Shown: positions 47,113 through 56,229, counted from the first letter of the stretch. The stretch is 64,000 bases of DNA from Thalassotalea psychrophila (GCF_031583595.1 NZ_CP134145.1:62001-126000), one strand, 5' to 3'. Notes: generated by a model from the sequence alone, not told the origin. Made by a program: numbers and translations.

Positions 47113-48486
47113 ATGATGAAACTATTCGCTGAAAATATTTTATTAGCCTCAGGTTGGCAGCAAAATAAAACCTTACATATCGATAACGGTTTGATCAAAG
47201 CCATAACTGATGGCCAAGATAAAGACGCTGAGTTAGCAAAGGGGGCAGTGATCCCTGGTATGGTTAATTGTCATTCGCATGCATTTCAACGAGGCTTTGC
47301 CGGATTTTCTGAGCAAGGTAGCGAAAGCAATGATAGCTTTTGGACTTGGCGTAAAATTATGTATCAGTTTTTAGATAATATCTCGACTGAACAAGCTGAA
47401 ATTATTGCCAAACAACTTTATATCGAAATGCTCAAAGCCGGTTATACCCGAGTGGCAGAGTTTCATTATTTACATCATGACAAATGCGGTGCAAATCATC
47501 AGCAATTGGCTGCTATGGCAAAAGCGATTTTTAATGCTGCCGGTGATACTGGTATAGGGCTTACTATGTTGCCAGTAATGTATCGCTTCAGTGGTTTTGG
47601 TCCATTAGAGCCTAATGATGGTCAGAAACGTTTCATTAATTCTATTGAGCAGTTTAATCAATTGGTTAGCGATTGTTTTGTGATGGCTAAAGATAATGAC
47701 AACGCTAATGTTGGTATTGCCCCACATTCACTACGTGCGGTTGATAAAGAATCATTAGTTGCGGCAGTTAAACATGTACGTAGCCTTGATGAAAAAGCCC
47801 CTGTACATGTCCACATTAGTGAACAACAAAAAGAAGTGCAGGATTGCTTAGCCCATTATGGCAAGCGACCGGTGCAATGGTTGCTAGATAATATGGAACT
47901 GGATCAGCATTGGTGTTTAATTCATGCGACTCATATTGATGAACAAGAAGTTGCTGGTATTATCAAAACTAAAGCGATTGCTGGTATTTGCCCTACTACA
48001 GAAGCTAATTTAGGCGATGGTATTTTTCCTACAACCGAATTTATGGCGCAAGGCGGGCAAGTTGCTATTGGCTCTGACAGCCATATTAGTGTGTCAGCCA
48101 TTGAAGAAATTCGTTTGCTTGAATACGCACAGCGTTTAATTAAACAACAGCGCGCTATTCTAGCAAACAGTGAAACTCGCTCAGTAGGACAAAACTTATG
48201 GCAACATACTGCTAAAGCTGGCGCGTTAAGTACTAGCAGTAATACTGGTGAACTTGCTATCGGTAAACAAGCGGATTTATTAGTGTTAGATGAGAGTAAA
48301 ACACGCCTATTTGCCAATCAAAATAAATTCATTTTAGACAGCATGATGTTTGCTAGCCAAAATAATCCGATAACAGATGTGATGGTGAATGGTAATTGGT
48401 GTGTTGTAGGTGGTGAACACGCGGAGCAAACATCAAGTGCTGATGAATTTGCTCAGGTGTTAAAAGATTTAGGTAATAACCGCTAA
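47113..48486 (+). CDS. hutF: Formimidoylglutamate deiminase
   Basis: This is a 457-residue amidohydrolase. The metal-binding NCHSHAFQRGFAG lies near residue 53, followed by HVHISEQQKEVQDCL, HATHIDEQEV and GSDSHISVSAIEEIRLLEYAQRL. It deiminates N-formimidoyl-glutamate to N-formylglutamate and ammonia. Together hutF and hutG make the HutF branch of histidine degradation; hutH, hutU and hutI are not in this window and must be elsewhere. Confidence 0.95.
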   Translation: MMKLFAENILLASGWQQNKTLHIDNGLIKAITDGQDKDAELAKGAVIPGMVNCHSHAFQRGFAGFSEQGSESNDSFWTWRKIMYQFLDNISTEQAEIIAKQLYIEMLKAGYTRVAEFHYLHHDKCGANHQQLAAMAKAIFNAAGDTGIGLTMLPVMYRFSGFGPLEPNDGQKRFINSIEQFNQLVSDCFVMAKDNDNANVGIAPHSLRAVDKESLVAAVKHVRSLDEKAPVHVHISEQQKEVQDCLAHYGKRPVQWLLDNMELDQHWCLIHATHIDEQEVAGIIKTKAIAGICPTTEANLGDGIFPTTEFMAQGGQVAIGSDSHISVSAIEEIRLLEYAQRLIKQQRAILANSETRSVGQNLWQHTAKAGALSTSSNTGELAIGKQADLLVLDESKTRLFANQNKFILDSMMFASQNNPITDVMVNGNWCVVGGEHAEQTSSADEFAQVLKDLGNNR

Positions 48487-48509
48487 TACTGCCGATTGCT
48501 TTATAAACC

Positions 48510-48866
48510 TTAAAGAATTCTATATTGATCGATAGTTGCACATACTTTTAATTGATATTGTCTGCGTAACCGTGGGTTGTCTTTCGGCTCTACGCAGTAC
48601 TCTTTATGAAATGCTTTTAATGAATCCCGTGTTTCGGCAATTTTTTTCACATAGGCCACTTCGCCTTTTGAAAACTTTTTAAAATCTTGATGTAATACTG
48701 AGATCAACTTACTAGGGGCAACTTTGGCCTTGGTGTCAGCTATTTCAGAAAAGCTTTCTTGAGCTTCTTCTATTGTGGCGCTATACCATTCATTTAACTC
48801 TTCATTCGGATAAAAGTGTAAATACACCGCCGCCGCAACAATTATTATTATTAGATTTTTAAACAT
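48510..48866 (-). CDS. Small single-helix membrane or exported protein, 118 aa
   Basis: The N-terminus (FKNLIIIIVAAAVYLHFYP) is one hydrophobic helix or an uncleaved signal. The rest is a helical, charged domain with two cysteines (residues about 92 and 109) that could form a disulfide. I do not recognise a family. It is convergent with hutF and divergent from ccoG. Confidence 0.65.
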   Translation of the reverse strand: MFKNLIIIIVAAAVYLHFYPNEELNEWYSATIEEAQESFSEIADTKAKVAPSKLISVLHQDFKKFSKGEVAYVKKIAETRDSLKAFHKEYCVEPKDNPRLRRQYQLKVCATIDQYRIL

Positions 48867-49031
48867 GTTCGCTCGAATTTATCGAAATAAGTAGTTAACA
48901 GTGATAATAACCCATTTTTACAAAATGTTATAAAATTAAAAAAACTTAATCTAAATCACGTCATTACAGGATAGCCCTGTTATAATTGAACGATAAAAAT
49001 ATGCCTATACCAATTTGGTATTAATTTCGGA

Positions 49032-50483
49032 ATGGCCATGGTTGACAATAAAAAGCCTAAAGAAGTACAAACTCAAACAATACCAGTTAAAAACATTAAG
49101 GTTCATCGCCCTAAATCTGGTGGTGTTGAGCAATATAAGCCGCGTGATCAAATTTATGTTCGCAAAGTGAAAGGCTTCTTCCAAAACATTCGTCGTAAAA
49201 TGAATATCTTCTTTTTAGCAATGTTTGCCGCACTTCCTTGGCTGCAATATAACGGTCAACAAGCTATTTTATTTGATGTTGGTGAGCAACGGTTCAACAT
49301 TTTTGGCTTAACCCTTTGGCCGCAAGATCTAACCTTACTCGCCTGGATTTGTATTATAGGTGCGTTTTTACTGTTTTTTGTTACTACCTTTCTGGGTAGG
49401 GTTTGGTGTGGTTATTTATGTCCACAAACCGTGTGGACCTTTATCTTTATCTGGTTTGAAGAAAAGCTTGAAGGTGCAGCGAATAAACGTAAAAAACTTG
49501 ATTCACAACAGATGAGTTTTAATAAGTTCTGGCGCAAAGCACTTAAACATACCTGTTGGCTACTATTTTCGTTATTAACCGCGATAACCTTTATTGGTTA
49601 TTTTACGCCTATGCAGCAGTTAACTATCGACTTTTTCACCTTTAATGCAACGTTTACGATCACTCTTTGGATCCTGTTTTTTGCTTTTTGTACCTATGGT
49701 AATGCAGGTTGGATGCGTGAAATTATGTGTTTGCATATGTGCCCATACGCACGTTTCCAGTCAGCAATGTTTGATCAAGATACCTTAACCGTTTCATATG
49801 ATTATAACCGTGGTGAAAACCGAGGACCAAGAGGTCGTAAAGCCGACCCTAAAGAGTTAGGGTTAGGTGATTGTATCGATTGTAATCTTTGCGTTGAAGT
49901 ATGTCCTACCGGTATTGATATTCGTAATGGCCTGCAATATGAGTGTATAAACTGTGGTGCCTGCGTTGATGCCTGTGATGGCGTGATGGATAAAATGAAG
50001 TACCAAAGAGGCCTTATACGCTATACCACTGAAACTGTATTAAAAGGCAAAACCGTTCATATTCTTCGTCCTAAATTGTTTATGTATGCCACTGTTTTAG
50101 TTGTAATGATTGGTTTCTTCATTAATGATATTGCCACTCGTGTGCCACTGCAGTTAGATATTATTCGAGATAGAAATGCGCTTGCTCGAGAAAACATTGA
50201 TGGCTTTATTGAAAATGTTTACACCTTGAAAATTCTGAACAAGTCACAACAACAAGCAAGTTATAAAATAGATGTTAAGGGCCTAGACAAGCACGAATGG
50301 CAAGGTGATAAAATTGTTACTGTTGACGCTGCACAAATGAATACTATTACTATCAGCATTGCGGTTGACCCATTTGATTTGGAAAATTATATGACAGATA
50401 TATCTTTTGTTATTCATCAAGTAGAGCCTGCTGATAATGATGTAGTCATTAAACAAAGCAGCGTATTCTTTAATAAACGATGA
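49032..50483 (+). CDS. ccoG: Cytochrome c oxidase accessory protein CcoG (4Fe-4S)
   Basis: The 483-residue product (starting at 49032, or at the better spaced ATG 49038) has about five membrane helices and the FixG/RdxA cysteine patterns. These are RVWCGYLCPQTVWTFIF, CLHMCPYARFQ and a two-cluster ferredoxin domain CIDCNLCVEVCPTG...CINCGACVDACDGVMDKM. The C-terminal domain is Ig-like and periplasmic. CcoG reduces copper for the assembly of cbb3 oxidase. The ccoNOPQ genes are not in the window. It overlaps srkA by four bases (ATGA). Confidence 0.95.
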   Translation: MAMVDNKKPKEVQTQTIPVKNIKVHRPKSGGVEQYKPRDQIYVRKVKGFFQNIRRKMNIFFLAMFAALPWLQYNGQQAILFDVGEQRFNIFGLTLWPQDLTLLAWICIIGAFLLFFVTTFLGRVWCGYLCPQTVWTFIFIWFEEKLEGAANKRKKLDSQQMSFNKFWRKALKHTCWLLFSLLTAITFIGYFTPMQQLTIDFFTFNATFTITLWILFFAFCTYGNAGWMREIMCLHMCPYARFQSAMFDQDTLTVSYDYNRGENRGPRGRKADPKELGLGDCIDCNLCVEVCPTGIDIRNGLQYECINCGACVDACDGVMDKMKYQRGLIRYTTETVLKGKTVHILRPKLFMYATVLVVMIGFFINDIATRVPLQLDIIRDRNALARENIDGFIENVYTLKILNKSQQQASYKIDVKGLDKHEWQGDKIVTVDAAQMNTITISIAVDPFDLENYMTDISFVIHQVEPADNDVVIKQSSVFFNKR

Positions 50484-51475
50484 GTATCACTAACTTGGCA
50501 GATTTTAGCTTTGCATCCCTTCGGCCTGAAACTATTATTGATGGCTTAGAAGCGGCAGGTTTCAGTGTGGCTAGTGGTTTGCTGGCGCTAAACAGTTACG
50601 AAAACCGAGTTTACCAATTTCATGATGATGATTTGGTAAAGTATGTTACCAAGTTCTACCGGCCCAACCGTTGGACCTTAGCGCAAATTCAAGAAGAGCA
50701 CGATTTTGCTTTAGAGCTTGAAGCTGCAGAGTTGCCTATGGTTGCACCATTAGTGCGGAATGGGCAAAGTATCTTTACTCACCAAGGTTTTACCTTTGCA
50801 GTATTTCCTTGTCGTGGCGGCCGAATTTTTGAAGTAGATAATTTAGACCAATTAGAATGGATGGGTCGCTTTGTAGGTCGGATTCATGCGGTTGCCAGTA
50901 CGAAACCGTTTGAGTGTCGCCCACAAATTTCTACCGAAGAGAGCCTAATACAAGCACGAGAAATCATTAAAGATGGCAATATGGTCAGTTCAGGCTTACA
51001 ACTACCATTTTTTACCGTGTTAGATCAGGTGATTGATATTGCCAAAGATCAGTATAAACCAACAAAACAGATACGTTTACACGGCGATTGTCATGCTGGC
51101 AATATATTGTGGACTGATGCAGGGCCACACTTTGTTGATCTTGATGATTGCCGCACTGGTCCTGCCATACAAGACCTATGGATGATGCTTTCCGGCGACA
51201 AACAAGAAAGGCTGTTACAATTAGATACACTATTAATGGGTTATGAAGAGTTTTTTTCATTTGAACATAATGAGCTAACACTGATAGAATCATTACGTTC
51301 AATGAGATTAATTAATTATATGGCATGGTTAACTAAGCGTTGGCAAGATCCAGCTTTTCCACGAAATTTCCCTTGGTTTAATACTGAGAGATACTGGGAA
51401 CAGCAAATTTTAATGTTAAAAGAGCAACACTCTATTTTACGAGAGCCAAGTTTAAGTTTGAATTTAGGTAACTAA
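50480..51475 (+). CDS. srkA: Stress response kinase SrkA (YihE)
   Basis: The 331-residue APH-fold serine/threonine kinase shows NSYENRVYQFHDDDLVKYVTKFYRP, the catalytic LHGDCHAGNILW and the metal-binding FVDLDDCRTGPAIQDLWMML. E. coli SrkA is 328 residues and likewise precedes dsbA. It opposes envelope and Cpx-linked stress death. Coupled to ccoG by an ATGA overlap and followed by dsbA after 56 bases, it fits a redox and envelope-quality unit. Confidence 0.94.
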   Translation: MSITNLADFSFASLRPETIIDGLEAAGFSVASGLLALNSYENRVYQFHDDDLVKYVTKFYRPNRWTLAQIQEEHDFALELEAAELPMVAPLVRNGQSIFTHQGFTFAVFPCRGGRIFEVDNLDQLEWMGRFVGRIHAVASTKPFECRPQISTEESLIQAREIIKDGNMVSSGLQLPFFTVLDQVIDIAKDQYKPTKQIRLHGDCHAGNILWTDAGPHFVDLDDCRTGPAIQDLWMMLSGDKQERLLQLDTLLMGYEEFFSFEHNELTLIESLRSMRLINYMAWLTKRWQDPAFPRNFPWFNTERYWEQQILMLKEQHSILREPSLSLNLGN

Positions 51476-51531
51476 AACTTAGCTATCACCAAGCCATAAA
51501 TATAAAAATATATGCAAGGAATTTGTAAGTA

Positions 51532-52167
51532 ATGAAAAAGTTTATCAGTTTGATTTTTGTGGCGCTACTTGCGTCAGCATGTTCACAAGCGGCCGATTAT
51601 AAAGAAGGCACACATTACACTGTAGTAAATGATACTGTGTCGGCAAAACCAGAAGTTCGTGAGTATTTTTCATTTTACTGTCCACACTGTTTACGTTTTG
51701 AACCACTAATGAAAGATATTAAAAAGTCTTTACCTGAAGGCGTTAGCTTTGAAAAAAATCACGTAGATTTTTTACGTGCGGCTAGCCCAGAAGTACAGTT
51801 CAATATTACTAAAGCGATGATTGTTGCTCAGCAAATGCCACAGGAAGAGCAGTTAATTGCGGCACTGTTTGATGCAATTCAAGTTCAACGTAAGCCACTA
51901 GCGTCTACCGCTGAGTTACGTAAATTATTTGAAGGTGTTGGCGCTGATGGCGAAAAATTTGAAAAATTAATGTCTAGCTTTGGTGTTAATTCAAAAGCGA
52001 AACAAATGAAGAAGTTTCAAGATGAAATGACTCGTAAAGGCGCAATTACTGGCGTACCTACAATTATTGTAAATGGTAAATACAAACTCGAAGCTGGCGG
52101 ACTAGACCGAGCAGACTTCTTAAATGATTACAAAAATTTAGTAATGTATTTAACCACGCTTAAATAA
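51532..52167 (+). CDS. dsbA: Thiol:disulfide interchange protein DsbA
   Basis: The 211-residue product has a signal peptide and the active site FYCPHCLRFEP (Cys50-Pro-His-Cys53), then a helical insert and the cis-proline TGVPTIIVNGKYKLEAGG. It oxidises new disulfides in periplasmic proteins and is reoxidised by DsbB. The signal ends LLASACSQAADYKEG: cleavage at QA-AD is usual for DsbA, but the ASAC cysteine could make it a lipoprotein. The srkA-dsbA pair is conserved from E. coli. Confidence 0.96.
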   Translation: MKKFISLIFVALLASACSQAADYKEGTHYTVVNDTVSAKPEVREYFSFYCPHCLRFEPLMKDIKKSLPEGVSFEKNHVDFLRAASPEVQFNITKAMIVAQQMPQEEQLIAALFDAIQVQRKPLASTAELRKLFEGVGADGEKFEKLMSSFGVNSKAKQMKKFQDEMTRKGAITGVPTIIVNGKYKLEAGGLDRADFLNDYKNLVMYLTTLK

Positions 52168-52217
52168 ATCTGCTACGCATTTTTATATAGCTACTGGCTG
52201 ATGCAGTAGCTTCAAAT

Positions 52218-52240
52218 AAAGGCCCGTTAGGGCCTTTTTT
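52218..52240 (+). terminator. Terminator of dsbA
   Basis: AAAGGCCC pairs with GGGCCTTT around GTTA, followed by a T run. Confidence 0.9.
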
Positions 52241-52310
52241 GCACATGGAGGTGCTTATCCTCCCAAACCAGGGATGGGGGAAAGGGAGGGCTTGTTTCTA
52301 GAGTAGGGTA

Positions 52311-52658
52311 TTACTTTTCTGCTGCAACTACAGATATCTCAACTAATAGTGCATCGCGAGCCATACTTGCTTCTACACACGCTCTTGCTGGCGCAAACCC
52401 CGTTGGCACCCAGTTATCCCAGACCTCATTCATAGCGGCAAAATCAGTCATGGTTTTAACATAGATGGTTGCAGACAACATGTGCTCTTTATCGCTTCCT
52501 GCTTGTTCTAATAGGGCTTCAACTTTGTCTAGCATGGTTTGCGTTTGTTCAGTAATGCCTTGTTCGGCATCTTTACAAACTTGGCCACATAAATAGATAG
52601 TACCATTATGTTTTACTATGCGGCTCATGCGTTGTTTGGTTTCGATACGTTCGATCAT
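52311..52658 (-). CDS. RidA/YjgF family protein
   Basis: The 115-residue product matches the Rid family. Landmarks are [38 protein letters not shown], then [39 protein letters not shown] and the arginine in PARACVEA that binds the carboxylate of imine intermediates. Archetypal RidA enzymes hydrolyse reactive 2-aminoacrylate imines. It belongs to one of the Rid subfamilies rather than necessarily to RidA itself. It stands alone downstream of a TetR gene. Confidence 0.9.
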   Translation of the reverse strand: MIERIETKQRMSRIVKHNGTIYLCGQVCKDAEQGITEQTQTMLDKVEALLEQAGSDKEHMLSATIYVKTMTDFAAMNEVWDNWVPTGFAPARACVEASMARDALLVEISVVAAEK

Positions 52659-52767
52659 AATGTTTATAACTCGTTTAGAAATATTTGATTAATTGATGTG
52701 GATTTTAAAGGCCTTAACAAGGTATTTTTTGTTTATGGCCCAATTGGCTCTATTGTTTTTAGTCAGG

Positions 52768-53349
52768 TTAGATGCAAATGTCATGGAAAAGTTTTTCTGC
52801 TAATTGCTCTAACACTTTCGCTTCAGGATGAGTGTGAGCAAAGGTTCTTAAGCCGTATATACCCATTAAAAAGTAACGGGCCAAATGATCACTATCTTTA
52901 TCTGAGCTAAGATTTTTTTCTGAAATTGCTTGTTCAAATTTTTCGGCTAATGCTTGCTGTAGCATTGATAAATTATCACTAATGATCTGTTGAATTTCAT
53001 CATCTTGCTCTGCTATCTCATTTAATGCTTTAGTCAACAAACAAGCTTGTGAGCTATCGCAACTTACGCATTCAGCCACAACATTATCAAGATAAGCTTT
53101 TAAATTAATCAGTGTTGGCTGTGTTCCTGAAAAAAACTGTTCAAACTCGGCTTTTCTATCTAAACGATATTGCTCAAGCGCCGCTAGTAATAAACCACGT
53201 TTATTTTCAAAAGCGCAGTAAATAGACCCTGGATGTAAACCGGTAGCCGTTTTAAGATCTTGCATACTGGTTTTAGTATAACCTTTATGCATAAAGGCAT
53301 TCATTGCCGATCTTAGTACTTTTTCTTTATCAAATTCTGCATTGCGCAT
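52768..53349 (-). CDS. TetR family repressor (NemR-like)
   Basis: The 193-residue product has a TetR DNA-binding domain (KEKVLRSAMNAFMHKGYTKTSMQDLKTATGLHPGSIYCAFENKRGLLLAAL) and a helical ligand domain. Cysteines at about 98-105 (CVSCDSSQAC) could sense electrophiles, as in NemR. It is divergent from an old yellow enzyme gene and a palindromic operator lies between them, so it is probably the repressor of that gene and of itself. Confidence 0.9.
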   Translation of the reverse strand: MRNAEFDKEKVLRSAMNAFMHKGYTKTSMQDLKTATGLHPGSIYCAFENKRGLLLAALEQYRLDRKAEFEQFFSGTQPTLINLKAYLDNVVAECVSCDSSQACLLTKALNEIAEQDDEIQQIISDNLSMLQQALAEKFEQAISEKNLSSDKDSDHLARYFLMGIYGLRTFAHTHPEAKVLEQLAEKLFHDICI

Positions 53350-53416
53350 TATTTTTCATTCTATTTACACTGGATTTATTGATTGTATCCAATTTTGAAC
53401 GAACATTCAAAAATAA

Positions 53417-53438
53417 TTCTTGAATGTTTATTCAAGAA
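53417..53438. promoter_or_regulatory. Palindromic operator in the TetR / old yellow enzyme gap
   Basis: TTCTTGAAT-GTTT-ATTCAAGAA is a 22-base perfect inverted repeat with nine-base arms, 40 bases upstream of the old yellow enzyme start. It lies where the TetR-family protein of the divergent gene would be expected to bind. Confidence 0.7.
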
Positions 53439-53477
53439 AGGTTATCTTGAACGCATATTCAATAAAGAGATACCGTA

Positions 53478-54527
53478 ATGACTGATAATTTACTTACGCC
53501 TTATGCCCTAAATAATACAATTAATTTAAATAACCGTATATTAATGGCACCATTAACACGATGTATGGCCGACGATGAATTAGTGCCAACTCAAGCAATG
53601 GCAAAATATTATGCCCGTAGAGCTGAAGCGGGGTTGATCATTTCTGAAGCTGTGATTATTCGTCCTGACGGTCAAGGTTACCCTAATACTCCAGGATTAT
53701 TTAGTCAGCCACAAATCGAAGGGTGGAAAAGAGTTACTTCGGCAGTGCACAGCAGTGGCGGCAAAATATTTGCACAGCTTTGGCATACTGGCCGTGTTGC
53801 TCATCCTTATTTTTATGGCGATGATAATGCCGAAGTAATGGCACCATCAGCCATTGCTGTTGAAGGTAGCGTACCAAGAATGCGAGAATTGACTTATAAA
53901 ACACCAAAAGCAGTAACTCTTGATGATATCCATTTATTAGTATCTGATTATGCCCAAGCAGCTGAAAATGCGATTGCTGCTGGCTTTGATGGGGTCGAGA
54001 TTCACGGTGCTAATGGCTATCTTATTGATCAGTTTTTGCATCATGACAGCAACCGCCGTACCGATGATTATGGTGGTAGTAATGAAAACATGGGGCGTTT
54101 TGCTTTGCAGGTAGTTGATGCCATTATTGATCAAATTGGTAACGATAGAACTGCTTTAAGAGTTTCTCCTGGGGCTTATTTTAATATCGCTGGTGATAGT
54201 CGAGATCGTGACGTGTTTGATTATTTATTACCAGAGTTAGAAAAACGTAATTTGGCATTTCTACATATTGGCATATTTGACGATAGTATGGAGTTTGATT
54301 ATTTAGGTGGTCGTGCTTCAAGCTATGTGAGAGCAAATTACAATAAAACTTTAGTGGGTGTCGGTAGTTACAGCGCAGAAACCGCAAGTAGTGCAATAGA
54401 TAGTAACAAGTTTGATCTTATCGCAATTGGCAGACCTTTTATTGCCAACCCTGATTATGTCGCTAAAATTCGAAATAATCAGCCATTAGTAAGCTATTCT
54501 GATGAAATGCTAACAAGCTTAGTCTAA
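53478..54527 (+). CDS. Old yellow enzyme family alkene reductase
   Basis: This is a 349-residue FMN-dependent TIM barrel. It shows NRILMAPLTRCMAD, AQLWHTGRVAHP, the AGFDGVEIHGANGYLIDQFLHHDSNRRTDDYGGS segment with the substrate-binding histidine and asparagine, and LIAIGRPFIANPD. These fit the NemA/OYE class, which reduces activated C=C bonds, nitrate esters and similar electrophiles with NADPH. It is divergent from its likely TetR repressor and followed by a terminator. Confidence 0.94.
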   Translation: MTDNLLTPYALNNTINLNNRILMAPLTRCMADDELVPTQAMAKYYARRAEAGLIISEAVIIRPDGQGYPNTPGLFSQPQIEGWKRVTSAVHSSGGKIFAQLWHTGRVAHPYFYGDDNAEVMAPSAIAVEGSVPRMRELTYKTPKAVTLDDIHLLVSDYAQAAENAIAAGFDGVEIHGANGYLIDQFLHHDSNRRTDDYGGSNENMGRFALQVVDAIIDQIGNDRTALRVSPGAYFNIAGDSRDRDVFDYLLPELEKRNLAFLHIGIFDDSMEFDYLGGRASSYVRANYNKTLVGVGSYSAETASSAIDSNKFDLIAIGRPFIANPDYVAKIRNNQPLVSYSDEMLTSLV

Positions 54528-54542
54528 CATTTAAGTAATAAG

Positions 54543-54581
54543 CAAGAGGTTGAATAACTAGTTGCCTCTTGTTTTATTTTT
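54543..54581 (+). terminator. Terminator of the old yellow enzyme gene
   Basis: CAAGAGG (54543-54549) pairs with CCTCTTG (54565-54571), followed by a T-rich run. Confidence 0.75.
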
Positions 54582-54584
54582 ATC

Positions 54585-55079
54585 TTAACTTTGATTTGGA
54601 TGTAAATCAGTTTTATATCTGCGATACAAACGATAACTTAGTAAACAAGCCACAACACTTAACACCGCACTTGCGCCTATTTGCCAGTAAGACATCATTT
54701 GAATACCACTTCCGGCCAAGGCGAATATCGCCATTTGTGGAAAAAAGCCTAAATACGATGCGCTGATAAACTTCTTCGCATCGATAGCACCAACCCCTGA
54801 GCATAGATTTAACAAAAAGTTATTACCGGCTGGGAGAAGGCGAATAATAAAGGTTTTTTGAAAGGTGTCTTGTTGCAAAAAATTGTTAAAGATATCAACT
54901 TTGTCACTAAAGCGTTTTAACACTAAAGGCCGGGCAATAAATCGCGCCGTATAAAAGGTAATAGCGCATCCAAGTGCGGCGGCGAATGTAGCAATGAGAG
55001 TACCTTGCCATACACCAAACGCATAACCAGCAGCAAAGGCGGCCACTTGTCTTGGCAGCCCTAAACTCGACAGGAGCAG
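54585..55079 (-). pseudogene. TVP38/TMEM64 family membrane protein, 5'-truncated
   Basis: The frame codes for the C-terminal part of a SNARE-associated (DedA-like) protein: LSSLGLPRQVAAFAAGYAFGVWQGTL, ARFIARP, RLLPAGNNFLLNLCSGVGAI and SYLGFFPQMAIFALAGSGI. Homologues carry a further N-terminal segment of about 60-70 residues with its own helix. Here the frame opens immediately after a TGA at 55080-55082, where the match ends. A GTG at 55046 could restart translation but would leave out the first helix. The gene looks interrupted by the DNA to its right. Confidence 0.75.
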
Positions 55080-55250
55080 TCAAAAGTGGTGTTGAAAATT
55101 CACTAAATGAATTATCTAACTCTTTCTTTTTTAATGAATAAACAATAATATAAAAACAGACAAGGATTGTTGGTCATCTGAGTATTCACTCCAATTACGA
55201 CGCAATTTTTCGAAAATAGAATCTAATAACAATAAACAGAGAAATACATC

Positions 55251-55466
55251 ATGGCAAAATATAATGAATATAAAGTAATCCAAGTCGCAGAAGGTGGTTG
55301 TGGAACACTATTGTTGGGTTCAAGTGGGATGCCGCTCAAAAAACTTGAGTCTACATTAAATAAAGAGGCTGCTGACGGCTGGGAATTGGTATTTCAAGTA
55401 TTAGAGAATAAAAGGTTTTTGTTATTTTGGTCAAGGGAATCCGTTATTGTGACTTTTGGTCGATAA
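55251..55466 (+). CDS. DUF4177-like small protein, 71 aa
   Basis: The product opens YNEYKVIQVAEGG and has the LNKEAADGWELVFQV segment that marks DUF4177-like proteins, ending with a hydrophobic strand. No enzyme activity is known for the family. It is the first gene of a tight three-gene plus-strand cluster, its stop lying two bases before a likely GTG start of a YidD gene. The 168 bases upstream hold no other gene. Confidence 0.7.
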   Translation: MAKYNEYKVIQVAEGGCGTLLLGSSGMPLKKLESTLNKEAADGWELVFQVLENKRFLLFWSRESVIVTFGR

Positions 55467-55468
55467 AA

Positions 55469-55693
55469 GTGTTAAAAAACTTAATCCTCAAAGCCATTAG
55501 AGGCTACCAGTCTAATGGCGGCTCTAAAAGATACTTTAATACAGAGTGTAATTTTGAGCCAACTTGTTCTGAATATACACACCAAGCAATAAGTAGCTAC
55601 GGAACAATTAAAGGGATAAAGCTGGGCTTGAGTAGAATCAAGAAATGCTCTGACCCTGATTGTATTGAGCGTATAAAGGACCCGTTAATTTAA
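55469..55693 (+). CDS. YidD-like membrane protein insertion efficiency factor
   Basis: GTG at 55469 gives about 74 residues; an earlier overlapping start at 55427 is possible. The product shows the YidD pattern: LILKAIRGYQSNGG...YFNTECNFEPTCSEYTHQAISSYGTIKGIKLGLSRIKKC, with the CxFxPTCSxY core. YidD helps YidC insert membrane proteins and normally sits between rnpA and yidC. Here it lies with DUF4177 and TM2 genes in an island and lacks the usual GG(H/Y)DPVP end, so it is a divergent paralogue. Confidence 0.85.
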   Translation: MLKNLILKAIRGYQSNGGSKRYFNTECNFEPTCSEYTHQAISSYGTIKGIKLGLSRIKKCSDPDCIERIKDPLI

Positions 55694-55695
55694 TT

Positions 55696-56082
55696 ATGAA
55701 TATTTCTGAACTTGAAAAAGAAGAAGATAACCTCAGAAAAGAGGTTACTGCCCTATCACCAGAACAAAGACGCAAATATTATGAAATTGAAGGCAGCAAA
55801 CTTAAAGACCCCGATACATATGCTGCCTTAAACTGGTTTTTCATTGCTGGTCTTCATCACTTTTATCTAAAAAAACATGTAAAAGGCAGCATAGTAATTA
55901 TCTTATCTATCTATGCTATTTTCACACTTTTTGATTACGGATGGATATTGCTACTGGTTTTATCATTGATAGAGTTACCTCAGTTGTTTTTCAGTCAGAG
56001 AATCGTTAAAAAATACAATAACAAAGTTATAAAACAAACGTTAATTGATGTTATTAAAGAAAATTCAGTTAGGCAAAATTAA
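55696..56082 (+). CDS. TM2-domain-like membrane protein, 128 aa
   Basis: After a charged N-terminal segment (residues 1-40) come two hydrophobic helices with the TM2 pattern: AALNWFFIAGLHHFYLKKHVKGSIVIILSIYAIFTLFDYGWILLLVLSLIELPQLFFS. TM2 proteins are short two-helix membrane proteins of unknown biochemical role. It starts two bases after the YidD stop, so the three genes at 55251-56082 form one operon. Coupling of YidD with a TM2 protein suggests that YidD may help insert it, which is inference. Confidence 0.8.
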   Translation: MNISELEKEEDNLRKEVTALSPEQRRKYYEIEGSKLKDPDTYAALNWFFIAGLHHFYLKKHVKGSIVIILSIYAIFTLFDYGWILLLVLSLIELPQLFFSQRIVKKYNNKVIKQTLIDVIKENSVRQN

Positions 56083-56115
56083 CTACCTCAAACCATATAA
56101 GTAAGGAAGCTTTTT

Positions 56116-56211
56116 GTGAGAACCAACTACATACTTGTTGATTTAGAAAACATTCAACCGCAAAACTTAGGGTTATTAAAAGGGCAAAACTTTAGAGGCT
56201 TCTTTGAATAA
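56116..56211 (+). pseudogene. Stub of a PIN/NYN-like domain protein
   Basis: GTG at 56116 with an AAGGAAGC ribosome site opens a 31-codon frame, RTNYILVDLENIQPQNLGLL..., ending at TAA 56209. NYILVDLENIQP is the first strand of PIN-like/NYN nuclease domains with a catalytic-type aspartate. The homologous protein should continue beyond 100 residues, but the next gene begins here in the opposite direction. It is therefore a decayed remnant, cut off after about the first 30 residues. Confidence 0.55.
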
Positions 56212-56229
56212 ACTAGATAACAACAAAGG

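Noticed and set aside
54569..54766. Plus-strand frame over the TVP38 gene
   Set aside because: Antisense shadow of a recognisable TVP38/TMEM64 sequence.
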